A stretch of 64,000 nt of DNA from assembly GCA_031548515.1 (NCBI GenBank), contig JAVBRB010000025.1:1-64000 (forward strand), in the 5' to 3' direction. A program made the position numbers and the translations under genes. Below are positions 51,383 through 59,405 of this stretch, in pieces. The stretch comes from UBA940 sp031548515 (GTDB lineage: Bacteria; Bacteroidota; Bacteroidia; Bacteroidales; Rikenellaceae). The notes under the pieces are model-generated. The model searched no databases. It saw nothing but the letters and a program-made list of their open reading frames with translations, and had not been told where the DNA came from. Each line of letters starts with the position of its first letter. The stretch's first letter is position 1.

Positions 51383-51940
51383 CTATTCTGTGGGGTGTGT
51401 ATATGTGGTAGCTTCAAAAATAAAATCTAACGAAACATCTTGTCCTGCCTGAATGTAAAATTGTTTTATCTTGATGCTGTTAACTTGACGAGCAGTCATC
51501 AAAGAATTGTTATCAGTAACATAAGCAACCCAATCAGAGGCAAAAACAATCGCATAATATTCTCCTGGTTCGAGTACTGTTTTAAATTTAGATTTGATGT
51601 TCCCCTGAGTGAAATTTGCAATATTGATTTTTTTCAATCCTTCAAGAACGTCATAAAGTTTTTGCCCAGCATAATCGCTCCAATTTTCTAAGGAGAGGAC
51701 ATATTCTTCATGAGCGATTTCATTATGCTGATTTATTAAATCATATAAGTCGGACGTAATATTCTTTGCAACAAAAGACTCTCCGCCCCCTTGTGGTGTT
51801 ATATATAGCATGCCCGTTTCGTCCCAATCCTCACAATAAACATTGATATTCAAATTGTAGTGGGTTCCTTGCGTTTCGTTTTTGTCGCATGAAGCCAGCA
51901 CTGTGATTGCTATAATTGCAGTCAGTAATATCTTTTTCAT
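51383..51940 (-). CDS. Small lipoprotein of unknown function
   Basis: 185 residues. Signal peptide with lipobox TVLASC (Cys18). The mature protein has NLNINVYCEDWDETGMLYIT, then a helical middle (LYDVLEGLKKINIANFTQGN) and beta strands near the end (EPGEYYAIVFASDWVAYVTD). I recognise no family. The pattern of short strands around a polar face resembles small carboxypeptidase-like beta-sandwich lipoproteins. It follows the leucine-rich-repeat gene by 8 nt on the same strand and shares its terminator, so the two lipoproteins are made together. AT-rich codon use matches the accessory region, not the chromosome to the left. Confidence 0.75.
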   Translation of the reverse strand: MKKILLTAIIAITVLASCDKNETQGTHYNLNINVYCEDWDETGMLYITPQGGGESFVAKNITSDLYDLINQHNEIAHEEYVLSLENWSDYAGQKLYDVLEGLKKINIANFTQGNIKSKFKTVLEPGEYYAIVFASDWVAYVTDNNSLMTARQVNSIKIKQFYIQAGQDVSLDFIFEATTYTHPTE

Positions 51941-51948
51941 ATTTGTAT

Positions 51949-52959
51949 TTATAAAGGTAAAATAGTCGTAAATGAATTCCAGCCTTCTGTGTTCTTATAG
52001 TCATTTATACACGCGCTTGGGACTCTCAACACTGCATTTTCAGGCAAGTAGTAAAAAAACGAGTGAGGATATTCATCGTCTAATTTAGGAGGTGTGACAG
52101 CACCTATTTTAAATGATGTTAAACTTTCACAAAATGCAAATGCCCCATCTCCAAACATATCAAGTGAACTGCAAGAAGATGCATCAAAGATTGACAGGTT
52201 TCGACAACTCGCAAATGCCCAATATCCAATCTTTTCCAAAGATATACACCCGTCCAGATAAATCGCCTCAAGTGAAGAGCAATTATAAAACGTATTTGCT
52301 CCTATTGAGGTTAAATAAGTGCAATTAGATAAATACAATGATTTTAGGTCTTGACAATGTTGAAATACGCCTCTGCTGTTTGAAGCGTCAGATCCTATGA
52401 CTCTCAATTTAGAGCCACTTTCGATGTTCACTTGCGATAAATATGAGCAGTTTTCAAAAGCACCATCCTCAATTACCTCTACACTCGCAGGGATTGAGAT
52501 TTCGTTTGTCATACAATAATAAAATGCTCTTTTCCCAATGCTTTTTAATTTGCTATTAATAGGGAAATGAACCTTATACAAATACGCACCTGCAAATGCC
52601 CTTTCTCCAATGCTGATTAATGTTGATGGTAAATAAATTTCTTTAGCCGTAAGTTGAGCCTCGGAAAATGCATTTTTGGGGATTTCTTCAATTTGCGTTT
52701 CTGATAGATCGATAACACTCAATCCTCTTCCGCATCTATCAACAATGAACGTATAATCTTTTTGGTTAAGATTACCTGTGATTTTTAGCTTCTGGACATA
52801 TGAAAAATCCACTTGCATCTTCTCCATATTTGCCTGCAGTTGTCCTTGCTCTGTATGGACTTCTATCCAATCTTCATAATTATGACTTGGAGCATCGTTT
52901 CCCTTGTCGCATGACACGAACATTGCTACGAGAGCAACACATAGAAATACTTTTTTCAT
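51949..52959 (-). CDS. BspA-type leucine-rich-repeat lipoprotein
   Basis: 336 residues from the ATG at 52959 (MKKVFLCVALVAMF); a Met 17 codons upstream would misplace the signal. Lipobox AMFVSC (Cys16). From about residue 100 it consists of treponemal-type LRR_5 repeats of 23-25 residues: AFAGAYLYKVHFP, KSIGKRAFYYCM, VIEDGAFENCSYL, SIGANTFYNCSSLEAIYLDGC and KIGYWAFASCRNLSIF. It ends with a short YYLPENAVLRVPSACINDYKNTEGW cap of the same family, whose members are surface proteins that often bind host matrix or other bacteria. The binding partner is unknown. It is first of a two-gene operon with a long leader. Confidence 0.88.
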   Translation of the reverse strand: MKKVFLCVALVAMFVSCDKGNDAPSHNYEDWIEVHTEQGQLQANMEKMQVDFSYVQKLKITGNLNQKDYTFIVDRCGRGLSVIDLSETQIEEIPKNAFSEAQLTAKEIYLPSTLISIGERAFAGAYLYKVHFPINSKLKSIGKRAFYYCMTNEISIPASVEVIEDGAFENCSYLSQVNIESGSKLRVIGSDASNSRGVFQHCQDLKSLYLSNCTYLTSIGANTFYNCSSLEAIYLDGCISLEKIGYWAFASCRNLSIFDASSCSSLDMFGDGAFAFCESLTSFKIGAVTPPKLDDEYPHSFFYYLPENAVLRVPSACINDYKNTEGWNSFTTILPL

Positions 52960-53369
52960 TGGTTTAATTGGTTTTGTTTCCCTGCCAGTCCAGAAACAGG
53001 AGTTAATCATAAAAGAAAGATGCAGGACTAATTATAACCTACCAAGAAATGCGGGCTCTGACAAAGCCTTTAAGTATTGATAAGCACAACAGCCCTGCAC
53101 CAGAATATGATGCAGAGAGAAGTTGCCTATTTCCTACTTAAAAATTGAACTGTCAGATTCGCATTTCGAAAATAGACTATAACACCTTTCGTGTCAATAT
53201 GTCTGCTACCCGTAACGCAGTAGCGTCACAAAGATACAGAAAATATCAAACTTAGGGCATTACCTCTCATAAAGGCTGTTGTGCGTAAATATTGAATGTC
53301 TTAGATGTGTGACGCAATTCGGGTATTTCTCATTTTATATACCCCTCTGCAGATTATGTCATACCCAAT
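52960..53369 (-). promoter_or_regulatory. 410-base gap: long leader of the LRR operon, with a distant inverted repeat
   Basis: No gene found. A minus-strand TATCTTTG box at 53236-53229 fits a -7 element without a visible -33 partner; used, it would give a leader of about 260 nt. GCACAACAGCC at 53084-53094 is the exact reverse complement of GGCTGTTGTGC at 53274-53284, with weaker similarity running past both ends. I could not match it to a known riboswitch. Confidence 0.35.
53279..53319 (+). repeat. Two-part direct repeat, left copy
   Basis: TTGTGCGTAA (53279-53288), 21 nt, then TGACGCAATT (53310-53319). The same two 10-mers in the same order and orientation, 18 nt apart, occur at 62521-62558. 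The copy lies 51 nt beyond the stop of the minus-strand gene at 53370. Confidence 0.55.
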
Positions 53370-53654
53370 TTAAGCAAATGATTCCACGATTTCAGTCATA
53401 ACCGCATCCATGTAAATAGCCTGACCACAGCATTGCCGTCCCCACCAGAAACAACCACAATCGTCAATAATAACTTCGCCTTGTTCTTTGAGTTGTTCGG
53501 CAAGCCACCTCGTTACAAGCCACCATTCCATAACCTCATACCATTCGCCATACAGGGATTCATCTGGAATTGCACCTGATTTTATTAATTCCTCGACAAC
53601 CGTACTCTGACCGCATAGTACGTGGTTGTTTACCAATTCTCTTTCCGTAATCAT
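53370..53654 (-). CDS. Small protein of unknown function (mobile-element type)
   Basis: 94 residues from the ATG at 53654, which overlaps the stop of the upstream gene by 4 nt (ATGA). It begins MITERELVNNHVLCGQST and is rich in Trp, Glu and Cys (YGEWYEVMEWWLVTRWL, CGCFWWGRQCCGQAI). The three tightly spaced cysteines (C.C...CC) could bind metal but no family is recognised. Together with its overlapping partner it resembles the paired short unknown genes carried by Bacteroidetes conjugative elements. No signal peptide. Confidence 0.65.
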   Translation of the reverse strand: MITERELVNNHVLCGQSTVVEELIKSGAIPDESLYGEWYEVMEWWLVTRWLAEQLKEQGEVIIDDCGCFWWGRQCCGQAIYMDAVMTEIVESFA

Positions 53655-54019
53655 AGTAGTTCCTCTATTTTTTGAAGTAAATCGTTTGTGATGTCTGTGT
53701 GGTCTGCCTGTATTTTGGTATTCCACACGTTTATCTGCCCGTTATACAAGGTTGCTGAATTGGACGCTATGTGCGCAAAATCATTGCAGATGTTGGATGG
53801 CACATATTCATCCCTGAATGTCTCATGCAGGATTGTAATTTCAGGCTCTCGCATCCGTGTATCGTCTTCGGTTTGATACAGCGTCAGGTTTATAACCCTA
53901 TACCGCCCTAAATCCTGTACGACTTTGGCGTGGATCTCTTTGTTTTCATCAATGGTCTGTCGGCCTTTTTCAATTAAGGCAGTTAGGATTTTGACAGCGT
54001 TTTCATTCAGCGTTTTCAT
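53651..54019 (-). CDS. Small protein of unknown function, paired with the next gene
   Basis: 122 residues, beginning MKTLNENAVKILTALIEKG. It has an N-terminal helix, then alternating strands with DLGRYRVINLTLYQTEDD and EPEITILHET, and a C-terminal helix. No named family is recognised. It is cytosolic by absence of a signal. Its stop overlaps the start of the 94-residue gene by 4 nt, so the two are translationally coupled. Two minus-strand terminators stand between it and the TPR gene upstream, so it has a promoter of its own, probably within 54020-54040. Confidence 0.68.
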   Translation of the reverse strand: MKTLNENAVKILTALIEKGRQTIDENKEIHAKVVQDLGRYRVINLTLYQTEDDTRMREPEITILHETFRDEYVPSNICNDFAHIASNSATLYNGQINVWNTKIQADHTDITNDLLQKIEELL

Positions 54020-54040
54020 GTTGGTTGGACTTTTACGGAT

Positions 54041-54078
54041 TAATAAAAATGAAAGCCACCTCAGAATGTGAAGTGGCT
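54041..54078 (-). terminator. Minus-strand terminator ahead of the small gene pair
   Basis: Stem 54078-54069 with 54063-54054 (AGCCAC/GTGGCT core, one mismatch, 5-nt loop), then TTTCATTTTTATT. No gene ends directly before it apart from the TPR gene, which has its own terminator at 54148-54187. It may be left from a former neighbour. Confidence 0.6.
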
Positions 54079-54147
54079 CTCGGATTGGATGCAGGCATTG
54101 TGTTGTACCGCAATCAGTTTTTCATCGTCTTAGTCCGCGCATATGAT

Positions 54148-54187
54148 TGAAAAAAGAAAGCCAACACCCTTTTTCGGATGCTGGCTT
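54148..54187 (-). terminator. Terminator of the helicase/TPR operon
   Basis: Minus-strand hairpin 54187-54176 with 54169-54158 (AAGCCA/TGGCTT outer arm, two inner mismatches) and a T-rich tail TCTTTTTTC. It starts 19 nt after the stop at 54206. Confidence 0.75.
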
Positions 54188-54205
54188 CGTTAGAAACTTT
54201 TATTT

Positions 54206-55624
54206 TTATTCTACTAGTTTAACAATTCTTGCTCGTTCTTTTTTCCCATCTGGCGTAGGAATAATCTGGAAAGTTACTTTGCATCCGACTATAATTTTAG
54301 GTGTCAGATGGAAAGTAGTCGTAGCAGAAAAATAATACTCATTCTTATCATATATAATAAATCCATCTTTCCCTCGCTCGTTATCATGCAATATTTTTCC
54401 TATCACTCCCTCCAGATGCGTTTCAACTTTGTGTCCGCTTTTCTTGTCTTTATCTGCAGACAATCCATTCCAATATTTTTTCAATTCATTTTTCAATTTG
54501 ACAATGTCTAATATCTCTGGATTTGAGAATGTACCAAGTCTATCAGATAATTTTTGCGGTATTGCCCACTCCTCTTCTTGGCGAATTAATTTTGCTAGAG
54601 AAAAGTGCTTAAATGCTAAATCTGAATTACTCTGTTTTTTGAAAATTTCTCCAAGCAAAAAAAGTAGGTCGACCTTAAACTCTAATGGGCCATGATTATT
54701 AATAGCGTTGATTGCCATTGTAAACGCATGGTTAGAATTACCCTTTTCAAAATATAGTTCAGCTAACTCTTTCTGAATAAACCATTCTCTTTTTTTACTT
54801 AAAATGGTTTCAAGTTCTTTAATAGCATCTTCCGTATTGCCGAGATTTTTCTTTGCAAGGGCAATTCGTCTGGAAAACCATATATCATTTGAATAATGGA
54901 ATTTGTCAATGCTTTCAAGTCCTTCTTTTGAAGTGTCAAAACATTCTTGCCATTCTCCTAAAGCCATTAATGCCTTGGTTTTATATGCGTACCAATTCTC
55001 GAAGTCTGATGCTAACTCCATGTCTTTCAGTTGTCCTTTTCGTTCAACTTTTATTATAGAGCAATCCTTCGAAAGAATCTTATTATTAACATTGTTGCAA
55101 AATTCATTGATTAATTTCCAATTAGGCGTTGGTTTGCTTTTTTCCGACTTCAACACAATTAAGAAAAGATTTGAAATTAGCGTTCTAGAAAAAGCGTTAT
55201 CAAATTGAGCAAGAATAGGTATTAGATTTTCAATACTTGTAACTAATTCACTCTTATCATAATTAGAAGTCTCTTGAGATTCTTCTTCCTCATCATCAAA
55301 AAATACGCTCTCATTTTCAGCATATATAACATCTCCATTTTCGTTCTTGTATTTTGACCAAAGCAACCATCCATAAGCACTTAGAACTATCTCCTTTTGC
55401 TCAATAGTCACATTGACATTATACATTTTTAAGAATTGGAGAGCAGCATCAAATTGATTAGTATACCTCAATGAAGATATTATATCCGAAATTATATATT
55501 CGTTACCTGCAATATCTTCTTTAGAAAAACTTGCTTTATTTTCTTTGAAAAAAGCAAGTGCCTCTGAATATTTTTTCTCCTTCCTGAAAGTCGAAATCTG
55601 TCTACTAAAATCAAATATGGACAT
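54206..55624 (-). CDS. TPR protein with C-terminal cold-shock-like OB domain
   Basis: 472 residues, no signal. Residues 1-340 are helical with tetratricopeptide-like hairpins, clearest at about 215-345 (YKTKALMALGEWQECFDTS, IALAKKNLGNTEDAIKELE, ELAELYFEKGNSNHAFTMA, LGEIFKKQSNSDLAFKHFS). An acidic patch (DDEEEESQE) lies near 110. A charged linker leads to residues 403-471, which read like a cold-shock/S1-type OB fold: GVIGKILHDNERGKDGFII, then YYFSA, VGCKVTFQI and ARIVKLVE. Such folds bind single-stranded nucleic acid. It follows the RecD-like helicase gene by 51 nt and shares its terminator, so the two probably work together; a defence role is inferred. Confidence 0.78.
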   Translation of the reverse strand: MSIFDFSRQISTFRKEKKYSEALAFFKENKASFSKEDIAGNEYIISDIISSLRYTNQFDAALQFLKMYNVNVTIEQKEIVLSAYGWLLWSKYKNENGDVIYAENESVFFDDEEEESQETSNYDKSELVTSIENLIPILAQFDNAFSRTLISNLFLIVLKSEKSKPTPNWKLINEFCNNVNNKILSKDCSIIKVERKGQLKDMELASDFENWYAYKTKALMALGEWQECFDTSKEGLESIDKFHYSNDIWFSRRIALAKKNLGNTEDAIKELETILSKKREWFIQKELAELYFEKGNSNHAFTMAINAINNHGPLEFKVDLLFLLGEIFKKQSNSDLAFKHFSLAKLIRQEEEWAIPQKLSDRLGTFSNPEILDIVKLKNELKKYWNGLSADKDKKSGHKVETHLEGVIGKILHDNERGKDGFIIYDKNEYYFSATTTFHLTPKIIVGCKVTFQIIPTPDGKKERARIVKLVE

Positions 55625-55675
55625 ATGCTTTATTATTAAAATCGCTTTATTAGATATGGATTTTAATTAATGAAT

Positions 55676-57829
55676 TCATGATTCGGTAATTAGGCCTTCT
55701 ATTGATTTGTAAATATCTTCTAGCAATGAATTCGAATTGCAATCATTCAAAATAGGCTCTCCTGTTTTAAAACGATGCTTACCGTCGTAGTAAAACCTAA
55801 TGGCTGCTTTCTCTTGCCGTCTCTTAAAATAATAGACCTCCTGATATTGCAAATGCTTTATATCTTTTATCTGTATTTTATGTTCTATAAGATTGGTATT
55901 CAAATAATCGTATAGTACTCTCAGCTCTCGATGCACCTCATTAAATTCCATAAAACTCTCCTTTGAAACATCTTGAGAAATAACATCGATCGTAATAGGA
56001 GTAGCCATTACTGTACTAATAACTTGAGCTAAGTCGTTGGATTCTGTAAGATGGGAAGAGATAGTCTGTTTAGTATATTCATCTTTAGAGTTATACCAGA
56101 AAACTATTCCTGCCTTTTTGCCATTATGCTCAAACAAGTACACATCTTGAAAATTGTGTGATGTTCGAGATATAATATGATACCCTCTGTCTAATGATTT
56201 TGCGGATATTTCAATGAATTTATTGCGTTGGAATGGCTTAGCGTTTGCCAAACCAAATTTTTCTAAAGTGGCTTCAAATCCATCTGGAATATTGAAAGTG
56301 ATAACACTTGATGCTGTTGATTCACTCTTGCTTTGAGGATTTGATTGGAGCAACTGAAAATTGAAATGTAATTTTGAAAATTGGCTTGTTTCAGGAACAT
56401 TATACAGAAAAAGTTTGTTCTTTGATCGGGTTACGGCAGTATATACCCATCTAAGAAAGTGAGGACTCAATAACCCCATATGAACATCCATATTGACAAA
56501 AACAGAGTCCCATTCTCCGCCCTGTGCTTTATGGCATGTAACAGCATATCCATATTTTACTTTCAGCGCATTAAAAAACGGATCATCCTTAAGTGCGTTT
56601 CTAAAGTCAGCAGTTCCTGGTTTTAAGTATGGGTTTCTAATTTTAAAATCAATATATAAGGCAATGGATTCTGCATAAGTCAAGTTCGCTTCTGGGTTCT
56701 GCAAGTAATTATCCAAAATTAAACATTCGACTTCTCGGAAGCTATTTTCATATGGCACCTCGATAACGATTTCTCTAAATACGTGATTGACCAAAACATC
56801 TTTCCCGTTCTCATCATAAGATTTCATACTTTGAATCTTAACATCAGGGGAAACTTTTTTGACTTTTACCAATGTGCCATTAAAAAGCTCTATGTCATAA
56901 TTATAGTTGTTGTAATGGATTATAAGTATGTCTCCTTCCTCGACAGAATTTTTATCTTTAAATAGTGCTTCTCTAATAGCAATATTATAATCATATGCTT
57001 TTCTATTACTGTGATTTACAATAATCGATTTGTTCAAAACTTTGTCTTTATTCGATTCTATATATCTATCGACAATCGTTGAAGCGTCTATTATTTCTAC
57101 ATCGGGTTTCTGTGTGTCTATTCTGAAACTATTTCGTTTTGGGTTGGCTAGCTCTTTCCTCAAATATGAGGCAATATGTAATACTCCACTATCGGCTTTT
57201 TGTCGAACAATCTCTGTTAATTCATGTCCTTGAGAATCTAGCTGATAGTTGTCTTTAAGATAGCGCTGACTTAATGCGGGAGAAATATTGTCGGTCACAG
57301 GAGGCAATTGAGCAGGGTCGCCAACAAATATTATTTTATTTGACCTGCCAACATTGTTTAATGCCATATGCGATAATAAATCGTTGAGCAATAACCCCGA
57401 ACCATAAATGAAAAAATCGTTCTCGCTATATGTATCTGAAACCATGGAGGCTTCATCTACAATATAAATACTTCTCGTATTTGTTTCAATCTTCTTTAAT
57501 CCATACTTGAACTTAAATGACTTCTTATCATCAGAATCTGTTTCGATTATTTCATCCAGATTGTATATAGCTCTATGAATAGTAGTCGCATAAATGCCTG
57601 TCTTCTCCTTTAATATCATGGCTGCTCTTCCAGTGGGAGCCATCAATTTACATTCATATCTTTTAGAATTAAGATATTCAGCGATACTTTTAATTAGAAA
57701 TGTTTTGCCCGTACCCGCATACCCTTTAAGAATAAAGCAGTTGCAATCAGATTGAAAGAACTTGTCCAACAACTCTAGCGCGTTAATCTGATCGTGGGTG
57801 TATTGATATTTCGGATTGGCAAGCGACAT
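55676..57829 (-). CDS. RecD-like SF1B helicase with duplicated C-terminal domain
   Basis: 717 residues, cytosolic. Helicase motifs in order: Walker A GYAGTGKT (36-43), Ia APTGRAA (64-70), Walker B VDEASM (124-129), motif III GDPAQLPPV (170-178), and the C-terminal UvrD_C_2 part with VTCHKAQGGEW (430-440) and VYTAVTRSKN (462-471). This is the RecD2/Dda type of 5'-3' DNA helicase. Residues 480-717 match nothing I know and contain two related blocks, about 548-585 and 650-688, each with a Gln-(D/E)-Val-Tyr-X-Phe strand and a KA(G/A)I strand. RecB and RecC are not nearby. It is first of a two-gene operon with the TPR/OB protein. Confidence 0.88.
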   Translation of the reverse strand: MSLANPKYQYTHDQINALELLDKFFQSDCNCFILKGYAGTGKTFLIKSIAEYLNSKRYECKLMAPTGRAAMILKEKTGIYATTIHRAIYNLDEIIETDSDDKKSFKFKYGLKKIETNTRSIYIVDEASMVSDTYSENDFFIYGSGLLLNDLLSHMALNNVGRSNKIIFVGDPAQLPPVTDNISPALSQRYLKDNYQLDSQGHELTEIVRQKADSGVLHIASYLRKELANPKRNSFRIDTQKPDVEIIDASTIVDRYIESNKDKVLNKSIIVNHSNRKAYDYNIAIREALFKDKNSVEEGDILIIHYNNYNYDIELFNGTLVKVKKVSPDVKIQSMKSYDENGKDVLVNHVFREIVIEVPYENSFREVECLILDNYLQNPEANLTYAESIALYIDFKIRNPYLKPGTADFRNALKDDPFFNALKVKYGYAVTCHKAQGGEWDSVFVNMDVHMGLLSPHFLRWVYTAVTRSKNKLFLYNVPETSQFSKLHFNFQLLQSNPQSKSESTASSVITFNIPDGFEATLEKFGLANAKPFQRNKFIEISAKSLDRGYHIISRTSHNFQDVYLFEHNGKKAGIVFWYNSKDEYTKQTISSHLTESNDLAQVISTVMATPITIDVISQDVSKESFMEFNEVHRELRVLYDYLNTNLIEHKIQIKDIKHLQYQEVYYFKRRQEKAAIRFYYDGKHRFKTGEPILNDCNSNSLLEDIYKSIEGLITES

Positions 57830-57918
57830 AACAAAACAGGCTGAAAGTTAGTCCTGTAAATATACAAAATTTTTCTCGGTTGTCTCTACGGCATTATCTA
57901 ACTTATTAGTTTATAGTC

Positions 57919-57965
57919 AATCGAAATCTAGCAACCATTTTGGTTAGTTGGCTTGTATTTCGATT
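57919..57965. repeat. Nested inverted repeat upstream of the helicase operon
   Basis: AATCGAAAT at 57919-57927 pairs with ATTTCGATT at 57957-57965, and inside lie AACCA and TGGTT arms at 57933-57945. It sits 90-140 nt ahead of the helicase start within a 340-base gap (57830-58171) that otherwise holds no gene. It could be an operator or an RNA hairpin. Confidence 0.4.
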
Positions 57966-58171
57966 TGAATTTATCTATAGATATGTTCGTAAAATAATTT
58001 TCTCGGACTTAACTCTTGCATTTATTATTCATTAGCACTTATTAGGAAGAGAGTTTTGTTAATATTTTGACTTTTCATAATCAATGATCGGGGGAGGGTA
58101 AAAAGGAACTCATCGCTTTCGGGCATTATATATCCACTTTTCTTATTTTGAAAGTCAAACTGTATCCCCAT

Positions 58172-59296
58172 TTATTTGTGAGCGTTTCTTAATTTACGGA
58201 AAAGTGATTTTACGTATTCTGCTAATTCTTCATCGACATCTTTCAATGATTTATTTATACTGATTGAAAATTCTTTATACATACCATTCCCAAATCCATA
58301 TTCTTTAAAATCTTCGAGTAATCCGACATATGCCAATTTTTGCGTAATTATATCCCTATCTTGTTCATCTGGATTCCAGAAATCAATTCTTGCATTCCCG
58401 TAATCAAAATGCACGTCAAGCTTATAAAGGACGTTGTTTTCTATAAAATTTTCAAAAAGCCAATGCCAAGGCTTGTAGCGATATATTTTTTTAAATGGCA
58501 AATAGTCCTTTCCTATGCTCTCCATAAATACATCTGCCCTATATTGTTCAAGCCCATTAATCAATTCTGTAATTGCTTTTGCTTTTTCTAAACCAGAGTT
58601 TTGAGACACTATTTCGTAAAAATCATCTTTTATTTCTCTGCCTAGTCCCATTTTTGATAAGTGTTTTAATAGTTTGCCATATTGATAAATGAAAGATGCA
58701 CAGTCTTCATTGTTTTTTGAAGTTTCATAACAAGGTAATATCCATCCATTATACAAATCATTAGATGAGTTGGAAAATGCAGAAATATTTAGAATTAGAT
58801 CGTTTATGTCTGTGTTGCTAGTTAAAGGAGCTTTCTTATTTTCATTTAATGTAAGATAGATTATGCAATCAACATGATAACCACTGCCGATTGCATAATT
58901 ATAATATCTTTCTAATTGATCTTTTTGGTCTCCCGCATTATTTATTTTGTTTTCAATTATGATACATTTTTTTGAGTCATTATCTCTTATCCAGACATCG
59001 ATCTTCCCTGTTTCTCTGGAAACGATAGAGTTCCTATAATTTTCTTGTTTTACATCGCCCCCATTTGTATTAATAAAATGAATAAATAAATCTAGATAAG
59101 TATATAATGACTTATGCCGTCCTTCTGGGGTTAATAATAGCTTAATTACATCACTATGGAAATTCTCCAGATGAGATGTATAAGTAGATATTGTGAATAG
59201 ATTAAAACCATTATTATCAAGATGGTTAGTTATATCAGAAAGTTGACGTTCAATATCTATGAATTTCTTTTGATTTATAAATTCTCTAATATCCAT
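58172..59296 (-). CDS. PD-(D/E)XK-superfamily nuclease
   Basis: 374 residues, no signal. The nuclease core has KIDVWIRDNDSKKCIIIENK: Asp100 on one strand, then Glu115 and Lys117 on the next, followed by QLERYYNYA helix, the pattern of the PDDEXK_4 family. An upstream ENFHSDVIKLLL helix (about 44-55) also fits this family. The second half (residues 200-374) is a helical and beta region of unknown role. It lies 109 nt downstream of the KAP NTPase with no promoter visible between, so it is probably the effector nuclease of a two-gene unit. Residues suit DNA cleavage; whether it acts on phage DNA is inferred. Confidence 0.82.
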   Translation of the reverse strand: MDIREFINQKKFIDIERQLSDITNHLDNNGFNLFTISTYTSHLENFHSDVIKLLLTPEGRHKSLYTYLDLFIHFINTNGGDVKQENYRNSIVSRETGKIDVWIRDNDSKKCIIIENKINNAGDQKDQLERYYNYAIGSGYHVDCIIYLTLNENKKAPLTSNTDINDLILNISAFSNSSNDLYNGWILPCYETSKNNEDCASFIYQYGKLLKHLSKMGLGREIKDDFYEIVSQNSGLEKAKAITELINGLEQYRADVFMESIGKDYLPFKKIYRYKPWHWLFENFIENNVLYKLDVHFDYGNARIDFWNPDEQDRDIITQKLAYVGLLEDFKEYGFGNGMYKEFSISINKSLKDVDEELAEYVKSLFRKLRNAHK

Positions 59297-59405
59297 ATGT
59301 TATTCTTAATCTAGTGTGCTAAATATTGTGTGGGTATTTGATCGCGGGATAGTGGTTTTTTCTTGATCTCTGACTATAATGAGTTGTATCACTGATTAGA
59401 AGGAT

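Noticed and set aside
52960..53280. A riboswitch in the LRR operon leader
   Set aside because: I looked for the conserved cores of cobalamin, TPP, SAM and glycine riboswitches and saw none.
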